From Fontibacter flavus (GTDB lineage: Bacteria > Bacteroidota > Bacteroidia > Cytophagales > Cyclobacteriaceae): a DNA stretch of 64,000 nucleotides. The stretch's first letter is position 1. Each line of letters opens with the position of its first letter. The notes beneath the pieces are model-generated. The model saw nothing but the letters and a program-made list of their open reading frames with translations. It was not told the DNA's origin and made no database searches. Of this stretch, positions 17,013 through 26,668 are shown piece after piece. The DNA is taken from assembly GCF_042432905.1 (NCBI RefSeq), contig NZ_JBHLWI010000009.1:186001-250000 (forward strand), written 5' to 3'. A program made the translations under genes and the position numbers.

Positions 17013-19772
17013 TTATTGTTGCTGGTTTTCCATAAATGAATCCCCAAAATCCTTCTCATCAACACCTCTACTAAAGCGTCTTAAATTGTAGGTAAAAGAG
17101 ACCATAACGTACTGTTGAAGTACATTGGATTGGGTGTCTTCAATGAATGTTTCGGTAATATTCCTTCTAACATTGGCATTTTGTCCTAAGATGTCATAAG
17201 CCATGATGCTGATTTCTCCTCTTTGGTTATTGAATATTTTTTTACCCAAGCTCATGTTGGCCAAAGTGAAATTGTTGTCAAATCCTTCAGCCAAACCCCT
17301 GTTGATCTGATGGTTCAGATCCAATCTGTATATGATGCCTTTCCAGATAATCCAGTTGAAGTTCAGTCTAAATCTTTGTTGGAAAAACTCAGAATTCAGA
17401 TTTGAATTAAGGGTGTTTTGGACTTCATTAAAGGAGGACCTTGACCAGATATTAAAGTCAACATTTTCGCTGATGCTACTGCTCAATGAAAATCCGCCAC
17501 TATACCTGTTGGAATTATTAAAACCTATTTGATCATTGACCTGACCTGGACGCTGGGTAATACCCAATCCTGCATTGATGTTGAAATTGGATTTGATAAA
17601 GCCAAGTGGGATTCCATAACTCATCCAGGACCTAAGCTCTTTAAAACCGTCCAAGTTCACAGGCCTGTTCAATTGTGCACCTTGCTGCAGGACAACTCCT
17701 GGAGCCACTTCAATAGGAGATTCGGCAATGAACGTGCTATTTGCAATAAAATTATTGGTCACTCTCCCCTGAGCGAAAATAAACCAGTTCCTATCCTTAT
17801 CAGGATTATTGCCTCTAAACCTCATGCGTACCTGATTGCTGTATGCCTGGTCCAAATCGGGGTTACCTGTACGCAATTGGAGTGGATTGTTATTGTTGAT
17901 TGCCTGCTGCAATTGACCTACCTGCGGCTCATTGGTATAGGTATCAAAATCCAATTGAATATTGGTTTTTGGAGAGAATTTATATTCTAAACGCATGGTT
18001 GGCAACACATTCTGGAAGTTTCGGTTCAGCACTTCCGAATTTGGGAAAAGCTGATCATTGTTCAATCTTGCATCTTGGTATTCTACTTCTGCTTGAACTT
18101 TAAACTTTTCTGTCTGGAATTGATAACCCCATTCAAACTGATTGGTGAGGTAGTTGCTGACAAATGAGTTACTAAGAGCGGTATCCAATGCAAGAATATT
18201 AGGCTCCCCAATATCAGAAATCACATTATACAACAATTGATCAGAATCATTTTTCCTGTTTCCTATGGAGTATTCCCATTCCATTTGGCCTTTTTGACCT
18301 ATTGGTTCGGTGTATGAAAATCTGGTATTCCAAGAATTGCCTCTTCTGTCCCTTTCCGTAATCTGATTGAGGATTTCCTCATTTTCGCCACTATCTTCAA
18401 AAAAGGTGTTGATGGCATTTCTTGTTGAATTGTCAATATTCCAGCCAGTGGAGAAGTTCACACGTGCTGTAAAGGTTCTGCCAGGTTTGTTGAATTTATG
18501 ACTGTAAAAGAATCTGTTGAACAGATCAAAGTCCTCATACCGTCCAATACGGCTGTTTTCAACGGAGTTGATCAGGTTAATGCCATCTGATGTCTCTCCA
18601 TAGAATCCTGAATTCTCATTTTCAAACCTAGCAGAGAACCTAGGAATGTACAAAATCCTATTTCTTTCGTCAATGTTATACTCAAACCTGAGGTTAGCCT
18701 GATGCCTTCTGTTGACTCTGACATCACGGCTGTTTTCTGAGTAGAACTGATTGGAAGCATCTGAAGTTACAAAGTCTCTAAACCTGCTTTCCAAACCCAC
18801 ATTTTCAGTTTTGGTATAGACATAACTTCCTGTTACTTTGATTTTTTCTCCCCAAAGGTCAGAATAATTGGCACCTAAGATATTGGTGGTAATCACACCT
18901 TGCTGTGGGCTAGTATTGCTTTGAGCGTTAGGGTCACTGGAATAATTGAGGATGTTGACATTATTGCTCAATCCAGTAAATGTCAAACGGGTGTCTTCAT
19001 TGAATACATTGATACTGGCCCCAGCTAGGTAGCGTTCGTCGGAACCATATCCCACGGTTGTTTTACCAAACTGTCCCTTTCTCCTGTTAGGTTTGGTGAT
19101 AATATTGATGGTTTTCAATCTTTCACCATCATCAAAACCACTCAATTGGGCCTTTTCTGACTTTTGGTCAAAAATCTCTATGCTTTGGATCATTTCGGCC
19201 GGAATGTTCTGTAGTGCTGCAGTCACATCCGTACCGAAGAATGGTTTTCCGTCTACCAATATCTGTGCAATAGCTTCTCCCTGGGCCTGAAGGCCTCCTT
19301 CTTCGGAACTTATTCCAGGAAGCTTTTCAATCAATGCCTGTGCACTGGCATCTTTCATAGTTTTGAAGGCATCAGCATTGAACTGTGTGGTATCTCCTTT
19401 TTGCATTCCTGTGGATCTTCTCGCTTCCACAATTACCTCACTGAGATCGGTAGCCTCTTCACTGATAAAAAGGTTGCCTAAATCCATGTTAGAACTTACC
19501 ATTAAGGACTTCAAGAAGTCTCTGTAACCCATAGATTGGACTTTAAGCAGATATTCGCCTCTTCGGACTCCGGAGATCTCAAATCTACCGTCGATATCGG
19601 AAACAGATCCACCTACTTGGGAAGAATCATTAGCTGACAATAAGAGAATGTTGACAAAAGGGAGAGCTTCTCTTTTACCTTCTTCCATTACAGTTCCCTT
19701 AACAGAAAAAGTTTGTGTAATTCCTTGAAATTGAATTCCTAATAAAAAAACAAAAATGAAAAGGTACTTCAT
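17013..19772 (-). CDS. Outer-membrane beta-barrel receptor with carboxypeptidase-like N-domain
   Basis: The 919-residue protein has a signal peptide (ends near GITQ), a carboxypeptidase-regulatory-like beta-sandwich at about residues 23-105 (SVKGTVMEEGKREALPFVNI, DGRFEISGVRRGEYLLKV), a plug domain (about 125-220, with QALIEKLPGISSEEGGLQAQ and ILVDGKPFFGTD), and a long aromatic-rich barrel ending in YNLRRFSRG. It belongs to the TonB-dependent-receptor-like outer membrane beta-barrel family (OMP_b-brl_3). No SusD partner is adjacent, so the cargo is unknown. Confidence 0.88.
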   Translation of the reverse strand: MKYLFIFVFLLGIQFQGITQTFSVKGTVMEEGKREALPFVNILLLSANDSSQVGGSVSDIDGRFEISGVRRGEYLLKVQSMGYRDFLKSLMVSSNMDLGNLFISEEATDLSEVIVEARRSTGMQKGDTTQFNADAFKTMKDASAQALIEKLPGISSEEGGLQAQGEAIAQILVDGKPFFGTDVTAALQNIPAEMIQSIEIFDQKSEKAQLSGFDDGERLKTINIITKPNRRKGQFGKTTVGYGSDERYLAGASINVFNEDTRLTFTGLSNNVNILNYSSDPNAQSNTSPQQGVITTNILGANYSDLWGEKIKVTGSYVYTKTENVGLESRFRDFVTSDASNQFYSENSRDVRVNRRHQANLRFEYNIDERNRILYIPRFSARFENENSGFYGETSDGINLINSVENSRIGRYEDFDLFNRFFYSHKFNKPGRTFTARVNFSTGWNIDNSTRNAINTFFEDSGENEEILNQITERDRRGNSWNTRFSYTEPIGQKGQMEWEYSIGNRKNDSDQLLYNVISDIGEPNILALDTALSNSFVSNYLTNQFEWGYQFQTEKFKVQAEVEYQDARLNNDQLFPNSEVLNRNFQNVLPTMRLEYKFSPKTNIQLDFDTYTNEPQVGQLQQAINNNNPLQLRTGNPDLDQAYSNQVRMRFRGNNPDKDRNWFIFAQGRVTNNFIANSTFIAESPIEVAPGVVLQQGAQLNRPVNLDGFKELRSWMSYGIPLGFIKSNFNINAGLGITQRPGQVNDQIGFNNSNRYSGGFSLSSSISENVDFNIWSRSSFNEVQNTLNSNLNSEFFQQRFRLNFNWIIWKGIIYRLDLNHQINRGLAEGFDNNFTLANMSLGKKIFNNQRGEISIMAYDILGQNANVRRNITETFIEDTQSNVLQQYVMVSFTYNLRRFSRGVDEKDFGDSFMENQQQ

Positions 19773-20020
19773 TTGGTAATTTTGGTTTAGCTTTTTATGA
19801 ATATAAATTATTAGTCCAAACTGCAGGACTTATTGAATTGAAAAGCAAATTAACGGTCATTTGTTCGTCTATGTCCGGTTTATTTGCTGAATGGTCTAAA
19901 TTTTCAAAGAACTGCCCCTACAGAGTATGATTCAACTTATTGATTAGGGTTTTTTCTGAGTATTTTTATAAGATTGGAAGTTGTTTTCAAGATTCATTTC
20001 CTATAATACTTAAAAAAATA

Positions 20021-20051
20021 AAACCCGTTCTGTTGGACTCAGAACGGGTTT
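20021..20051. terminator. Terminator downstream of the SLC13 transporter
   Basis: A 12-bp perfect stem (AAACCCGTTCTG / CAGAACGGGTTT) with a 7-nt loop, followed on the minus strand by TTATTTTTTT. It terminates the transporter gene that ends at 20090. Confidence 0.8.
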
Positions 20052-20089
20052 CAGGTTATTGGAAATTAAATGGAGTAAATTATATTCAA

Positions 20090-21886
20090 TTAAAGATAGA
20101 ATAAGTAGAATACAGTCACTGTCAAAACCAAGAACAACACGGTCATCCCACTTCCGGCTTTGATATAATCTTTATTGGTATAGCCACCTGATGACATCAT
20201 CAGGGCATTGACCTGATGAGTAGGAAGGACAAATGAATTGGATACAGAGACTGCAGCCAATAAGACCAATGGTCTTGGATCCAATCCTGCTATTTCAGCC
20301 ATGCCTATAACCAAAGGAGCCAGTACAACCACGGCACCTACATTGGACATAAATAGAGAGAAAATAGTCGCCAATACACTGATGGCAATGACCAGCATCA
20401 AAGGAGACTGCCCCTCAATAAGACCCATCACATTTTCAGCTAGGAAATAGGCGGCACCTGTTTTCTGCATGGCTATACCCAAAGGAATCAAACCTGCAAG
20501 TAGGAAAACCACTTTCCAATCAATGGCATCATAAGCCTGCTGTATGCTGATGACCCTGGATAAGATCATGGCCAAAGCACCTGTCAAAAAGGCAATGGCA
20601 ATCGGAACGCCTACAAATGTCAATAAAATACCCAAAGCAAAACTGGCTATTGCCGGAATGGTTTTGGATTGGTTTTTTGGTTCAGTCTCAATAGGAGTAG
20701 CGACAATAAGATCTGAATCTTCCTTCAATTGACGTATATTATCCCAAAGTCCATAAACGATCAAGGTATCTCCCTGATGGAATTTGCGGTCTGAAAAATC
20801 CCCTTTGATCTCTTCTCCATTGCTAAAAACCATCAAAGGCTCAAGGGCATATCTTCTTCTGAATGCATAATCCCTCAGTGTTTTGCCGATAATCTCTGAA
20901 CTCGCCGGGATGATTACTTCTGCAAACCCTGAATCTTCAGGTTTATCCAGACGGTTGAATATTTTAGGTGCAATTTCTTCTTTTAAACCAAAAGCATCAG
21001 CCATGGATTTGACATCCTGTTCTTTTCCAAGGATGGCAAGAATTTGACCAGACTGTAGCGCCGTTTCACGCCAAGGGGCATATACGATGTCTTCTCCACT
21101 GGAAAGGGCAATAATATTCACTTTAAAATTCTGCCAGATGCCGGCAGTTTCTGTGGTCTGACCTACCAATTTACTCAATTCCGGTATAGATAAATACCAG
21201 ATGTTTTTGGAAAGTCTGAGCGTTTCCATCAGTTTTTCCTGTGAGGATTTTTTAAGGCCTCCACCACTGACTGATGGAAGGACTTTATTGCCTAAAATAA
21301 AGAAATACAGAATGCCTGCAATGAGCAGAACGGCACCTATGGGAGTCACAGCGAATAAACCATAAGGCTCAAGATCAGCTGTTTTCAATAAGTCATTGAT
21401 CAAGATAAGGTGTCCTGAACCGACCATGGTCAGAGATCCGCCTAAAATAGCAGCAAACCCTAATGGCATGATCAATTGGGAAACAGGGATTTTGGTTTTT
21501 CGGGAAATCTCTATGGTTCCTGGAAGAAACAAGGCTGCAGCTCCAATATTTTGCATAAAAGCAGAAAGGGTTCCCACAGCAGAAGAAATGAATCCAATGA
21601 TTTTGTTTTTATCATGTCCAACCTTCCTGAGGATCAGTTCCGAAAACTTTTCCATCACTCCAGTTGTGGTGATACCATACCCCAAAATCATAACAGCAAT
21701 CATCGATATCACGGCGTTACTGGAAAAGCCTTTGAGCATTTCATCAGTTGTCAATATGCCGGACCAACCTAATGCCAGCATAGTGATGATGGCCACTACA
21801 TCGATTCTGAAGATTTCAAATACCATCATGATGACCGTAGCCACCAAAATGCCCAATACAATAATTACCTGAATGTCTAGTTCCAT
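20090..21886 (-). CDS. SLC13/DASS-family anion transporter with TrkA-C domains
   Basis: The 598-residue membrane protein has two blocks of hydrophobic helices (residues 5-210 and 410-598) around a soluble insert of about 200 residues with two RCK/TrkA-C-like repeats (for example AEVIIPASSEIIGKTLRDYA and FHQGDTLIVYG). Helix-hairpin motifs MQNIGAAALFLPGTIEIS and the C-terminal SNSFVLPTHQVNALMMSSGGY are typical of the DASS/SLC13 (CitT/ArsB-like) sodium-coupled symporters of sulfate or dicarboxylates. Two TrkA-C domains favour a SAC1/YbhI-like sulfate transporter; the substrate remains open. It is a single gene with its own terminator. Confidence 0.85.
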   Translation of the reverse strand: MELDIQVIIVLGILVATVIMMVFEIFRIDVVAIITMLALGWSGILTTDEMLKGFSSNAVISMIAVMILGYGITTTGVMEKFSELILRKVGHDKNKIIGFISSAVGTLSAFMQNIGAAALFLPGTIEISRKTKIPVSQLIMPLGFAAILGGSLTMVGSGHLILINDLLKTADLEPYGLFAVTPIGAVLLIAGILYFFILGNKVLPSVSGGGLKKSSQEKLMETLRLSKNIWYLSIPELSKLVGQTTETAGIWQNFKVNIIALSSGEDIVYAPWRETALQSGQILAILGKEQDVKSMADAFGLKEEIAPKIFNRLDKPEDSGFAEVIIPASSEIIGKTLRDYAFRRRYALEPLMVFSNGEEIKGDFSDRKFHQGDTLIVYGLWDNIRQLKEDSDLIVATPIETEPKNQSKTIPAIASFALGILLTFVGVPIAIAFLTGALAMILSRVISIQQAYDAIDWKVVFLLAGLIPLGIAMQKTGAAYFLAENVMGLIEGQSPLMLVIAISVLATIFSLFMSNVGAVVVLAPLVIGMAEIAGLDPRPLVLLAAVSVSNSFVLPTHQVNALMMSSGGYTNKDYIKAGSGMTVLFLVLTVTVFYLFYL

Positions 21887-22146
21887 GAAGTTAATTTAAG
21901 AAAATTAAAGCCTAAATAACAGCTACAATTTTTAAGTATTTGTGCCTAAAGTCACCCAAACGGCTTTAACAAAAAAAGAAAGTGGATTTTTAAGCCTGAT
22001 ATTTTCAAAAATTCTTTGCTCAAAAAGCAAAATTAGGGGTTCATTCGAATGGATCTTGTTTGAATTTTATTCAAATTGGGAATGCTTGGTATCATTTTGA
22101 AAAACACTAATGCTTAATTGATGGTTCTTCGGTTAAACTCTTCTCT

Positions 22147-22743
22147 ATGAAAAATTTATGGTTTGGATTCATTTTCATCTTTTTATTGACCACTAGTCAA
22201 CAAGTGTTTGCTCAGGATCAAAGAATAGGTTTGAAGCAGTATAACAAAGCACGTATACAATATAATAAGAACGGGATGTTGATTTTGGGCTCTTGGGCCA
22301 TTGGGAATATAATCTGGGGAGGTATAATGGCAGGGAGGACTAGTGGGGAACTGCGGGGCTTTAACCAAATGAATGCCTATTGGAACAGTGTTAATTTATT
22401 GATTGCAGGCTTGGGTTATTATTCCGCCATGAAAGAAGTACCCAGTGGGGATTTTTGGGAAACCCTTCAAAGTCAGCAAAATATAGAAAAAATTCTTTTG
22501 GTAAATGCCGGTTTGGATGTGGCCTATATGGCAGGAGGACTTTATATGTTGGAGCGGGGAAGAAGATTAGATAACATTCGTCTGAGTGGTTTTGGAAAAT
22601 CAGTTATCATGCAGGGGGCGTTTCTGATGACTTTTGATACGGTGAAATTTTTGATACACAATTCCCATGGGAAAGAACTGCCCAAAATATTAGAGAATAT
22701 TTCTTTAGGACTAGGAGGATTTGGATTTAAGGTGATGCTATGA
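22147..22743 (+). CDS. Uncharacterized membrane protein
   Basis: I do not recognise this 198-residue protein. It has an N-terminal signal or anchor (FIFIFLLTTSQQVFAQ), then about four hydrophobic stretches (LGSWAIGNIIWGGIMAG, NSVNLLIAGLGYYSAM, VNAGLDVAYMAGGLYML, SVIMQGAFLMTFDTVKFLI). Bacteroidota have many conserved proteins of this size with a DAQ-type cleavage site. It stands alone between the SLC13 gene (divergent) and the hydrolase cluster. A hairpin overlaps its stop codon. Confidence 0.7.
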   Translation: MKNLWFGFIFIFLLTTSQQVFAQDQRIGLKQYNKARIQYNKNGMLILGSWAIGNIIWGGIMAGRTSGELRGFNQMNAYWNSVNLLIAGLGYYSAMKEVPSGDFWETLQSQQNIEKILLVNAGLDVAYMAGGLYMLERGRRLDNIRLSGFGKSVIMQGAFLMTFDTVKFLIHNSHGKELPKILENISLGLGGFGFKVML

Positions 22744-22763
22744 TAAAATTGATATTTTATCAT
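22740..22763 (+). terminator. Hairpin overlapping a stop codon
   Basis: ATGATAAAAT / ATTTTATCAT, a perfect 10-bp stem with a TGAT loop, starts at the last codon of the preceding gene. AT-rich and without a long T tail, so a weak terminator at most. Confidence 0.35.
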
Positions 22764-22986
22764 AATTATCCGGAATTTTGCCGGTAAAACATATTTTATA
22801 ACATTAACCTATGATTTCGAACCAATATCCATGAATGACTAACCCGCCTTCATCGGGCAGGTATCAATAAATATCGGTTTGCTCATAATTCACTTTGAAA
22901 TTGGTTGGAAGTGTATTTCCGGATACATATATTATTTATTTCGTTAATGGTCGGTACAAAATTAATCTTGAAAAGTTTTTTCTTAA

Positions 22987-23006
22987 AATCCCTGAATTCA
23001 GGGATT
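22987..23006. promoter_or_regulatory. Palindromic operator candidate, copy 1
   Basis: Perfect 20-bp palindrome AATCCCTGAATTCAGGGATT, 55 bp upstream of the esterase start codon at 23062. The same core occurs at 28071-28094 and 29907-29932, always just upstream of genes of this cluster, and nowhere else that I found in the window. No T run follows it, which argues against a terminator. Confidence 0.65.
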
Positions 23007-23061
23007 GATTTAGGGTTGTCAAAATTGCAATTTGTATTTTGTACATTCTTCAATCAAGTTG

Positions 23062-24291
23062 ATGCGATATTTTGGTTTTCTTATTATTTTAATTGGTTTT
23101 GTTAGTCCAATTCAAGGACAAAATCATAAAACTTTATTTTACCAAGGACAAGAGGACAGTCTGTACTCTGAAATCCTAGGTGAGAACCGACCATTACTGA
23201 TTTACCTGCCACAAAGTACCCGGGGGCTCACCATGGCTGAGACTCCTAGCCCGGTCGTATATATGTTGGATGGAAACAGTCAATTTTCTCTCACTTCCCA
23301 GATTCTCAAACAGCTAGGCTATGACGCCATACCTCCTTCCATCGTAGTTGCGATCGTCAATACCGACCGAACCAGAGATTTGACACCCACAGCTATAGAT
23401 TCCGATCCCACTGGCTTTGATGTTTCCAGATCCGGCGGAGGGGAATCTTTTTTGGACTTTATCGAGAAAGAATTAATCCCTTATATCGATCAAAAATACA
23501 AGACTACCCCGTATCGGACATTTATTGGGCATTCCTTAGGAGGCCTACTAGCTGGATACACTTTTGCTACCCGTCCGAATTTATTCAATAATGTAATCTC
23601 TCTAGACCCCACCACTACTTGGGATGATGCTTTACTGGTTAAAAAACTGAAAGCAGCTGCAGAACAGGGAAAATTGGCAGGAAAAGGATTTGTTTTTGCG
23701 GTAGCAGATGCTGATCCTACAGGGAATCCAAAGGTAGATCCGCTGCTTACGACTTTCCGGATTCCCAATGAGCAGGTGCGTGACCTACTTTCAAAGCGTA
23801 CAGACCTGTCTTTTCTCTATAAAAATTATCCAATTGGAACCCATCAGGATATGGTGATTCCCGGGATCTATGATTGGATGAAATTCCTGTTTTCCTGGTA
23901 TGCCGATTTGCAACTGGAGATTTTTGATGCAGCCGATCCCATCTTAGGAAGTAGCAAAACCACTGAAGAATTGATTAAGAGCTTAGAATCCATTTATCAG
24001 CGCATGTCAGCGCATTTTGGTTACCCGGTAAAGCCGCAGGAAGATATGATCAATTCGCTGGGCTATTGGGCGCTTCAAACAGGTGATTTGGAGAGGGCTA
24101 AAATGCTCTTTGAGATGAATATTAAAAACTATCCGGAAAGTGCGAATGCCTATGATTCCATGGGGGATTTTTATATGGCAAGCGATCAAAAGGAAGATGC
24201 CATCCGATTTTTCAAGGAAGCTCTGAAGCGTTATGACAATGCCGGAACAAGGAAAAAACTGGAAGAATTAGAAAACTCATCACAAGACTAA
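23062..24291 (+). CDS. Secreted esterase (IroE/Fes-like alpha/beta hydrolase) with C-terminal TPR
   Basis: From the ATG at 23062 the product is 409 residues, with a signal peptide (ILIGFVSPIQGQ). Residues about 25-275 form a putative-esterase (esterase D/Fes/IroE) domain with the oxyanion-side VVYMLDGNSQFSLTSQIL, nucleophile elbow FIGHSLGGLLAGY (Ser about 165) and a late His in YPIGTHQDM. Residues 340-405 hold two TPR-like helices pairs (SANAYDSMGDFYMASDQKEDA). It should hydrolyse an ester in the periplasm. It is preceded by palindrome copy 1 and followed without any gap by the next gene, so it heads an operon. Confidence 0.88.
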   Translation: MRYFGFLIILIGFVSPIQGQNHKTLFYQGQEDSLYSEILGENRPLLIYLPQSTRGLTMAETPSPVVYMLDGNSQFSLTSQILKQLGYDAIPPSIVVAIVNTDRTRDLTPTAIDSDPTGFDVSRSGGGESFLDFIEKELIPYIDQKYKTTPYRTFIGHSLGGLLAGYTFATRPNLFNNVISLDPTTTWDDALLVKKLKAAAEQGKLAGKGFVFAVADADPTGNPKVDPLLTTFRIPNEQVRDLLSKRTDLSFLYKNYPIGTHQDMVIPGIYDWMKFLFSWYADLQLEIFDAADPILGSSKTTEELIKSLESIYQRMSAHFGYPVKPQEDMINSLGYWALQTGDLERAKMLFEMNIKNYPESANAYDSMGDFYMASDQKEDAIRFFKEALKRYDNAGTRKKLEELENSSQD

Positions 24292-24831
24292 ATGCGAGGG
24301 CTGAATTCATCTGAACCTGAAATCCGAACTTATGAAACAGAACTTCTCGCGATGTCTTGGGACTTGGGTGAGCGGGCAGTTGCCATGCGCGGTCCGAGAA
24401 ACAGTTGGCGTCCGCATTTTCTGGATGATTCCACTGCTCGAATTGTTATTCCTACACTTCGATTTCTAAGCTCAATGGATGTAGAAAGTCAAGCCGGAGG
24501 AAGGGGTATCGCCTACCTTGACCGAATCATTCAGCAGGTGTCAGCTCCTAATTTCAAGCCTTGGAATGCACGGGTAGCAAAGGCTGCTGACTATTTCAGA
24601 GAACTGGGAAAAAATACAAGCAGACAGGAATTTATCCGAAATTATCTGATTGAGCATGATCCGGGACCTTCCTTTAGGACAAATTTGGAGCGGGCTTTCG
24701 GCAAAAATTTAAAAACCATCTGGGAACCTGAAATCCCCGAAGATGCAGATGTTGATGCCTTCTGGAAAGAAGTATATGCTCCGTTTTTTGTAAAGGAAAT
24801 CAAAGCCTTTTTGAATAAAACACTTGAATGA
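24292..24831 (+). CDS. C-terminal half of an alpha/beta-hydrolase-like protein, standalone
   Basis: The ATG directly follows the TAA of the esterase gene in the same frame. The 179-residue product aligns along its whole length with residues from about 170 to the end of the protein encoded at 24845: SSEPEIRTYE with CSDPEVIEYF, WRPHFLDDSTARIVIPTLRF with YRPDFLTNEDLRIELPALRF, and RAFGKNLKTIWEPEIP with RAFGKNLITRLEGEFP. It lacks the N-terminal half with the nucleophile region and has no signal peptide. It is either a pseudogene produced by recombination between tandem paralogues, or a real half-domain protein; the frame is intact, and a second half-length relative (25940-26533) supports the latter. 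Confidence 0.6.
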   Translation: MRGLNSSEPEIRTYETELLAMSWDLGERAVAMRGPRNSWRPHFLDDSTARIVIPTLRFLSSMDVESQAGGRGIAYLDRIIQQVSAPNFKPWNARVAKAADYFRELGKNTSRQEFIRNYLIEHDPGPSFRTNLERAFGKNLKTIWEPEIPEDADVDAFWKEVYAPFFVKEIKAFLNKTLE

Positions 24832-24844
24832 AAAAAATACCATC

Positions 24845-25846
24845 ATGCCAAAACTGAAAAATATAACAGCGCTACTTTTAATCCTTACCCTTCTGAGCTT
24901 TTCACTCCAAGCTCAGGAAACCAAGCCTTCTTACCAATCAAAGATGATTACTGTGGGCGATATCCAAATGGAATATTACGATCATGGTGGTGAAGGACCC
25001 CTTTTCATCGAGGTACAGGATTTTCACAATTACTATGAAGGCCCCTATCACAACCCTCAATCACCCATGTTTCCTTTTTTGGAAAAGCTAACTGAAGGCT
25101 TTCATGTGGTGGCCCCCATGCGCAGAGGCTATGGAAAAAGTACGGAAACCAAATGGGGCATGGACGTGGCCACACTGGGAAAAGATCTATTGCTTTTTAT
25201 GGATGCGCTAGGAGTGGAAAAGGCTTTTTTCTATGGTAGATTCCCCGGAAGTCAGGAGCTCACCTGGATCGCGGAGCATCATCCTGAGCGGGTGCATGGA
25301 TTGATTTATTTTAATAATCCAATTGTCTTGGTCCACTGTTCGGATCCGGAAGTCATCGAGTACTTCGAAAATATCTCGGTGTTTACCCCGGATTTTGAAA
25401 AGGAAAAACTGAAGCGAATCATGGGTTCGCGGTCTATGTACCGTCCTGATTTTCTAACAAACGAGGATTTGCGAATTGAGCTTCCTGCCCTTCGTTTTAT
25501 CAATCCGGAGTTTGAAAAGACAAATTTCAACCTCCATTGGATGGAATCAGGCGAGCTTAAAAACATGAGCGAAGAAAAGTGGGAGGGTACTCGAGATGAG
25601 GAACAGCAATACTTGAAGGATTTGCTCAGTGACTCGGTGCGCTATGAACGACTTTATGAAAAGTTAAAGGCTTGTAATCTTTCGGAGGAAATTGAAGAAG
25701 GAATGAAGCGGGCTTTTGGTAAGAACTTAATTACGAGATTGGAGGGGGAGTTTCCTCAGAAACTGGAAAGCGATCAAGCTATTGCTGATTACATGCTTTG
25801 GCAGGCGAAGCATATTTTGGATTTTAAGGAGTTGGTGATGAAGTGA
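24845..25846 (+). CDS. Secreted alpha/beta-hydrolase-fold protein without nucleophile serine
   Basis: The ATG at 24845 gives a 333-residue protein with a signal peptide (LLLILTLLSFSLQAQ); a TTG at 24824 is a less likely start. The N-terminal half follows the alpha/beta hydrolase pattern: MRRGYGKST, then LGVEKAFFYGRFPGSQELTW and HHPERVHGLIYFNNP. At the nucleophile elbow, where families have GxSxG, the sequence reads GRFPG, so the serine is replaced by Phe. No obvious catalytic His is seen at the end. It is probably a non-catalytic member. It lies 13 bp after the half-length relative, in the operon behind palindrome copy 1. Confidence 0.75.
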   Translation: MPKLKNITALLLILTLLSFSLQAQETKPSYQSKMITVGDIQMEYYDHGGEGPLFIEVQDFHNYYEGPYHNPQSPMFPFLEKLTEGFHVVAPMRRGYGKSTETKWGMDVATLGKDLLLFMDALGVEKAFFYGRFPGSQELTWIAEHHPERVHGLIYFNNPIVLVHCSDPEVIEYFENISVFTPDFEKEKLKRIMGSRSMYRPDFLTNEDLRIELPALRFINPEFEKTNFNLHWMESGELKNMSEEKWEGTRDEEQQYLKDLLSDSVRYERLYEKLKACNLSEEIEEGMKRAFGKNLITRLEGEFPQKLESDQAIADYMLWQAKHILDFKELVMK

Positions 25847-25939
25847 ATAAATATAAAAAATAAAAACTCATTAAATTCGACACAATAGATTGTTAATTTC
25901 AAATTCTAAGCCATTTTTCATAATTAAAGAGTACTGCTT

Positions 25940-26533
25940 TCAAATCAATTTTTTCAAAAACTTTATAATATCCTCCAAAATCATCTCAGGAGCATCCCGA
26001 TAAGCATAATCGATCACAATAGGTGTTTCCAACTTTATCAATTTGGCATTTGTTCCATAAGCTTTTTTCATCCGATCCTGAGCGGCCATCAAAGCAGGGT
26101 ACACGGTCTTGACTTGAAAATCCAATACCTCCCGCTGCATGGCAGTATCGGCTGCCAATTGGTAAAAAAAGGCCCGGGCGTCTGAGTTCTGCATACGGTC
26201 AAATTGGGCTTTTCGATATTGCGGGTCGGTAACCCTGCGATCCAAATCATCACGCAAAGGCGAAGGCGGAAAGCTTTGCCGCACCTCATCCATCAGCGGA
26301 GAACCTACCACCAACAAGGCAGCTACATCTTTTTCATAACCTAATCGACCATCTTTGTTAGTGAAAAATAAAGCGGGAACATCAATGGAAATATCTTTAG
26401 TAAAATGCTTGGGGCGATAGGTTGACCGTGCTTCCAGTATTTCCTCAGCTTTATTTTTCTTAGCATTGCTTTGCTTTCCATCTTCATTTAATTCATCAAT
26501 GGGGTCTTCTGAGTAGGCAGACCGGACGTACAT
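25940..26533 (-). CDS. Second standalone C-terminal-half alpha/beta-hydrolase-like protein
   Basis: This 197-residue product is related to the C-terminal halves of the two preceding genes: TYRPKHFTKDISIDVPALFF matches YRPDFLTNEDLRIELPALRF, and KKAYGTNAKLIKLE matches the RAFGKNL segment. It lacks the nucleophile half and a signal peptide. Its first 35 residues are charged (EDPIDELNEDGKQSNAKKNK). It is read opposite to its relatives and is 105 bp or more from any other gene. Truncated pseudogene and functional half-protein are both possible; the frame is intact. Confidence 0.55.
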   Translation of the reverse strand: MYVRSAYSEDPIDELNEDGKQSNAKKNKAEEILEARSTYRPKHFTKDISIDVPALFFTNKDGRLGYEKDVAALLVVGSPLMDEVRQSFPPSPLRDDLDRRVTDPQYRKAQFDRMQNSDARAFFYQLAADTAMQREVLDFQVKTVYPALMAAQDRMKKAYGTNAKLIKLETPIVIDYAYRDAPEMILEDIIKFLKKLI

Positions 26534-26668
26534 TTTATTGGTTTGATTTTATTGTAAGGTGTTGTTCATTAAACGGTTGCTGTCCTAAAACTTCAAAATG
26601 AAATATAAGTAAATAGATGATAGCTGAAATTGATCTTGTCATGACTTAAGGTAAAGTTTATTAGGGTT

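Noticed and set aside
17529..17990. Plus-strand open frame within the receptor gene
   Set aside because: Antisense to the beta-barrel coding region and without recognisable features.
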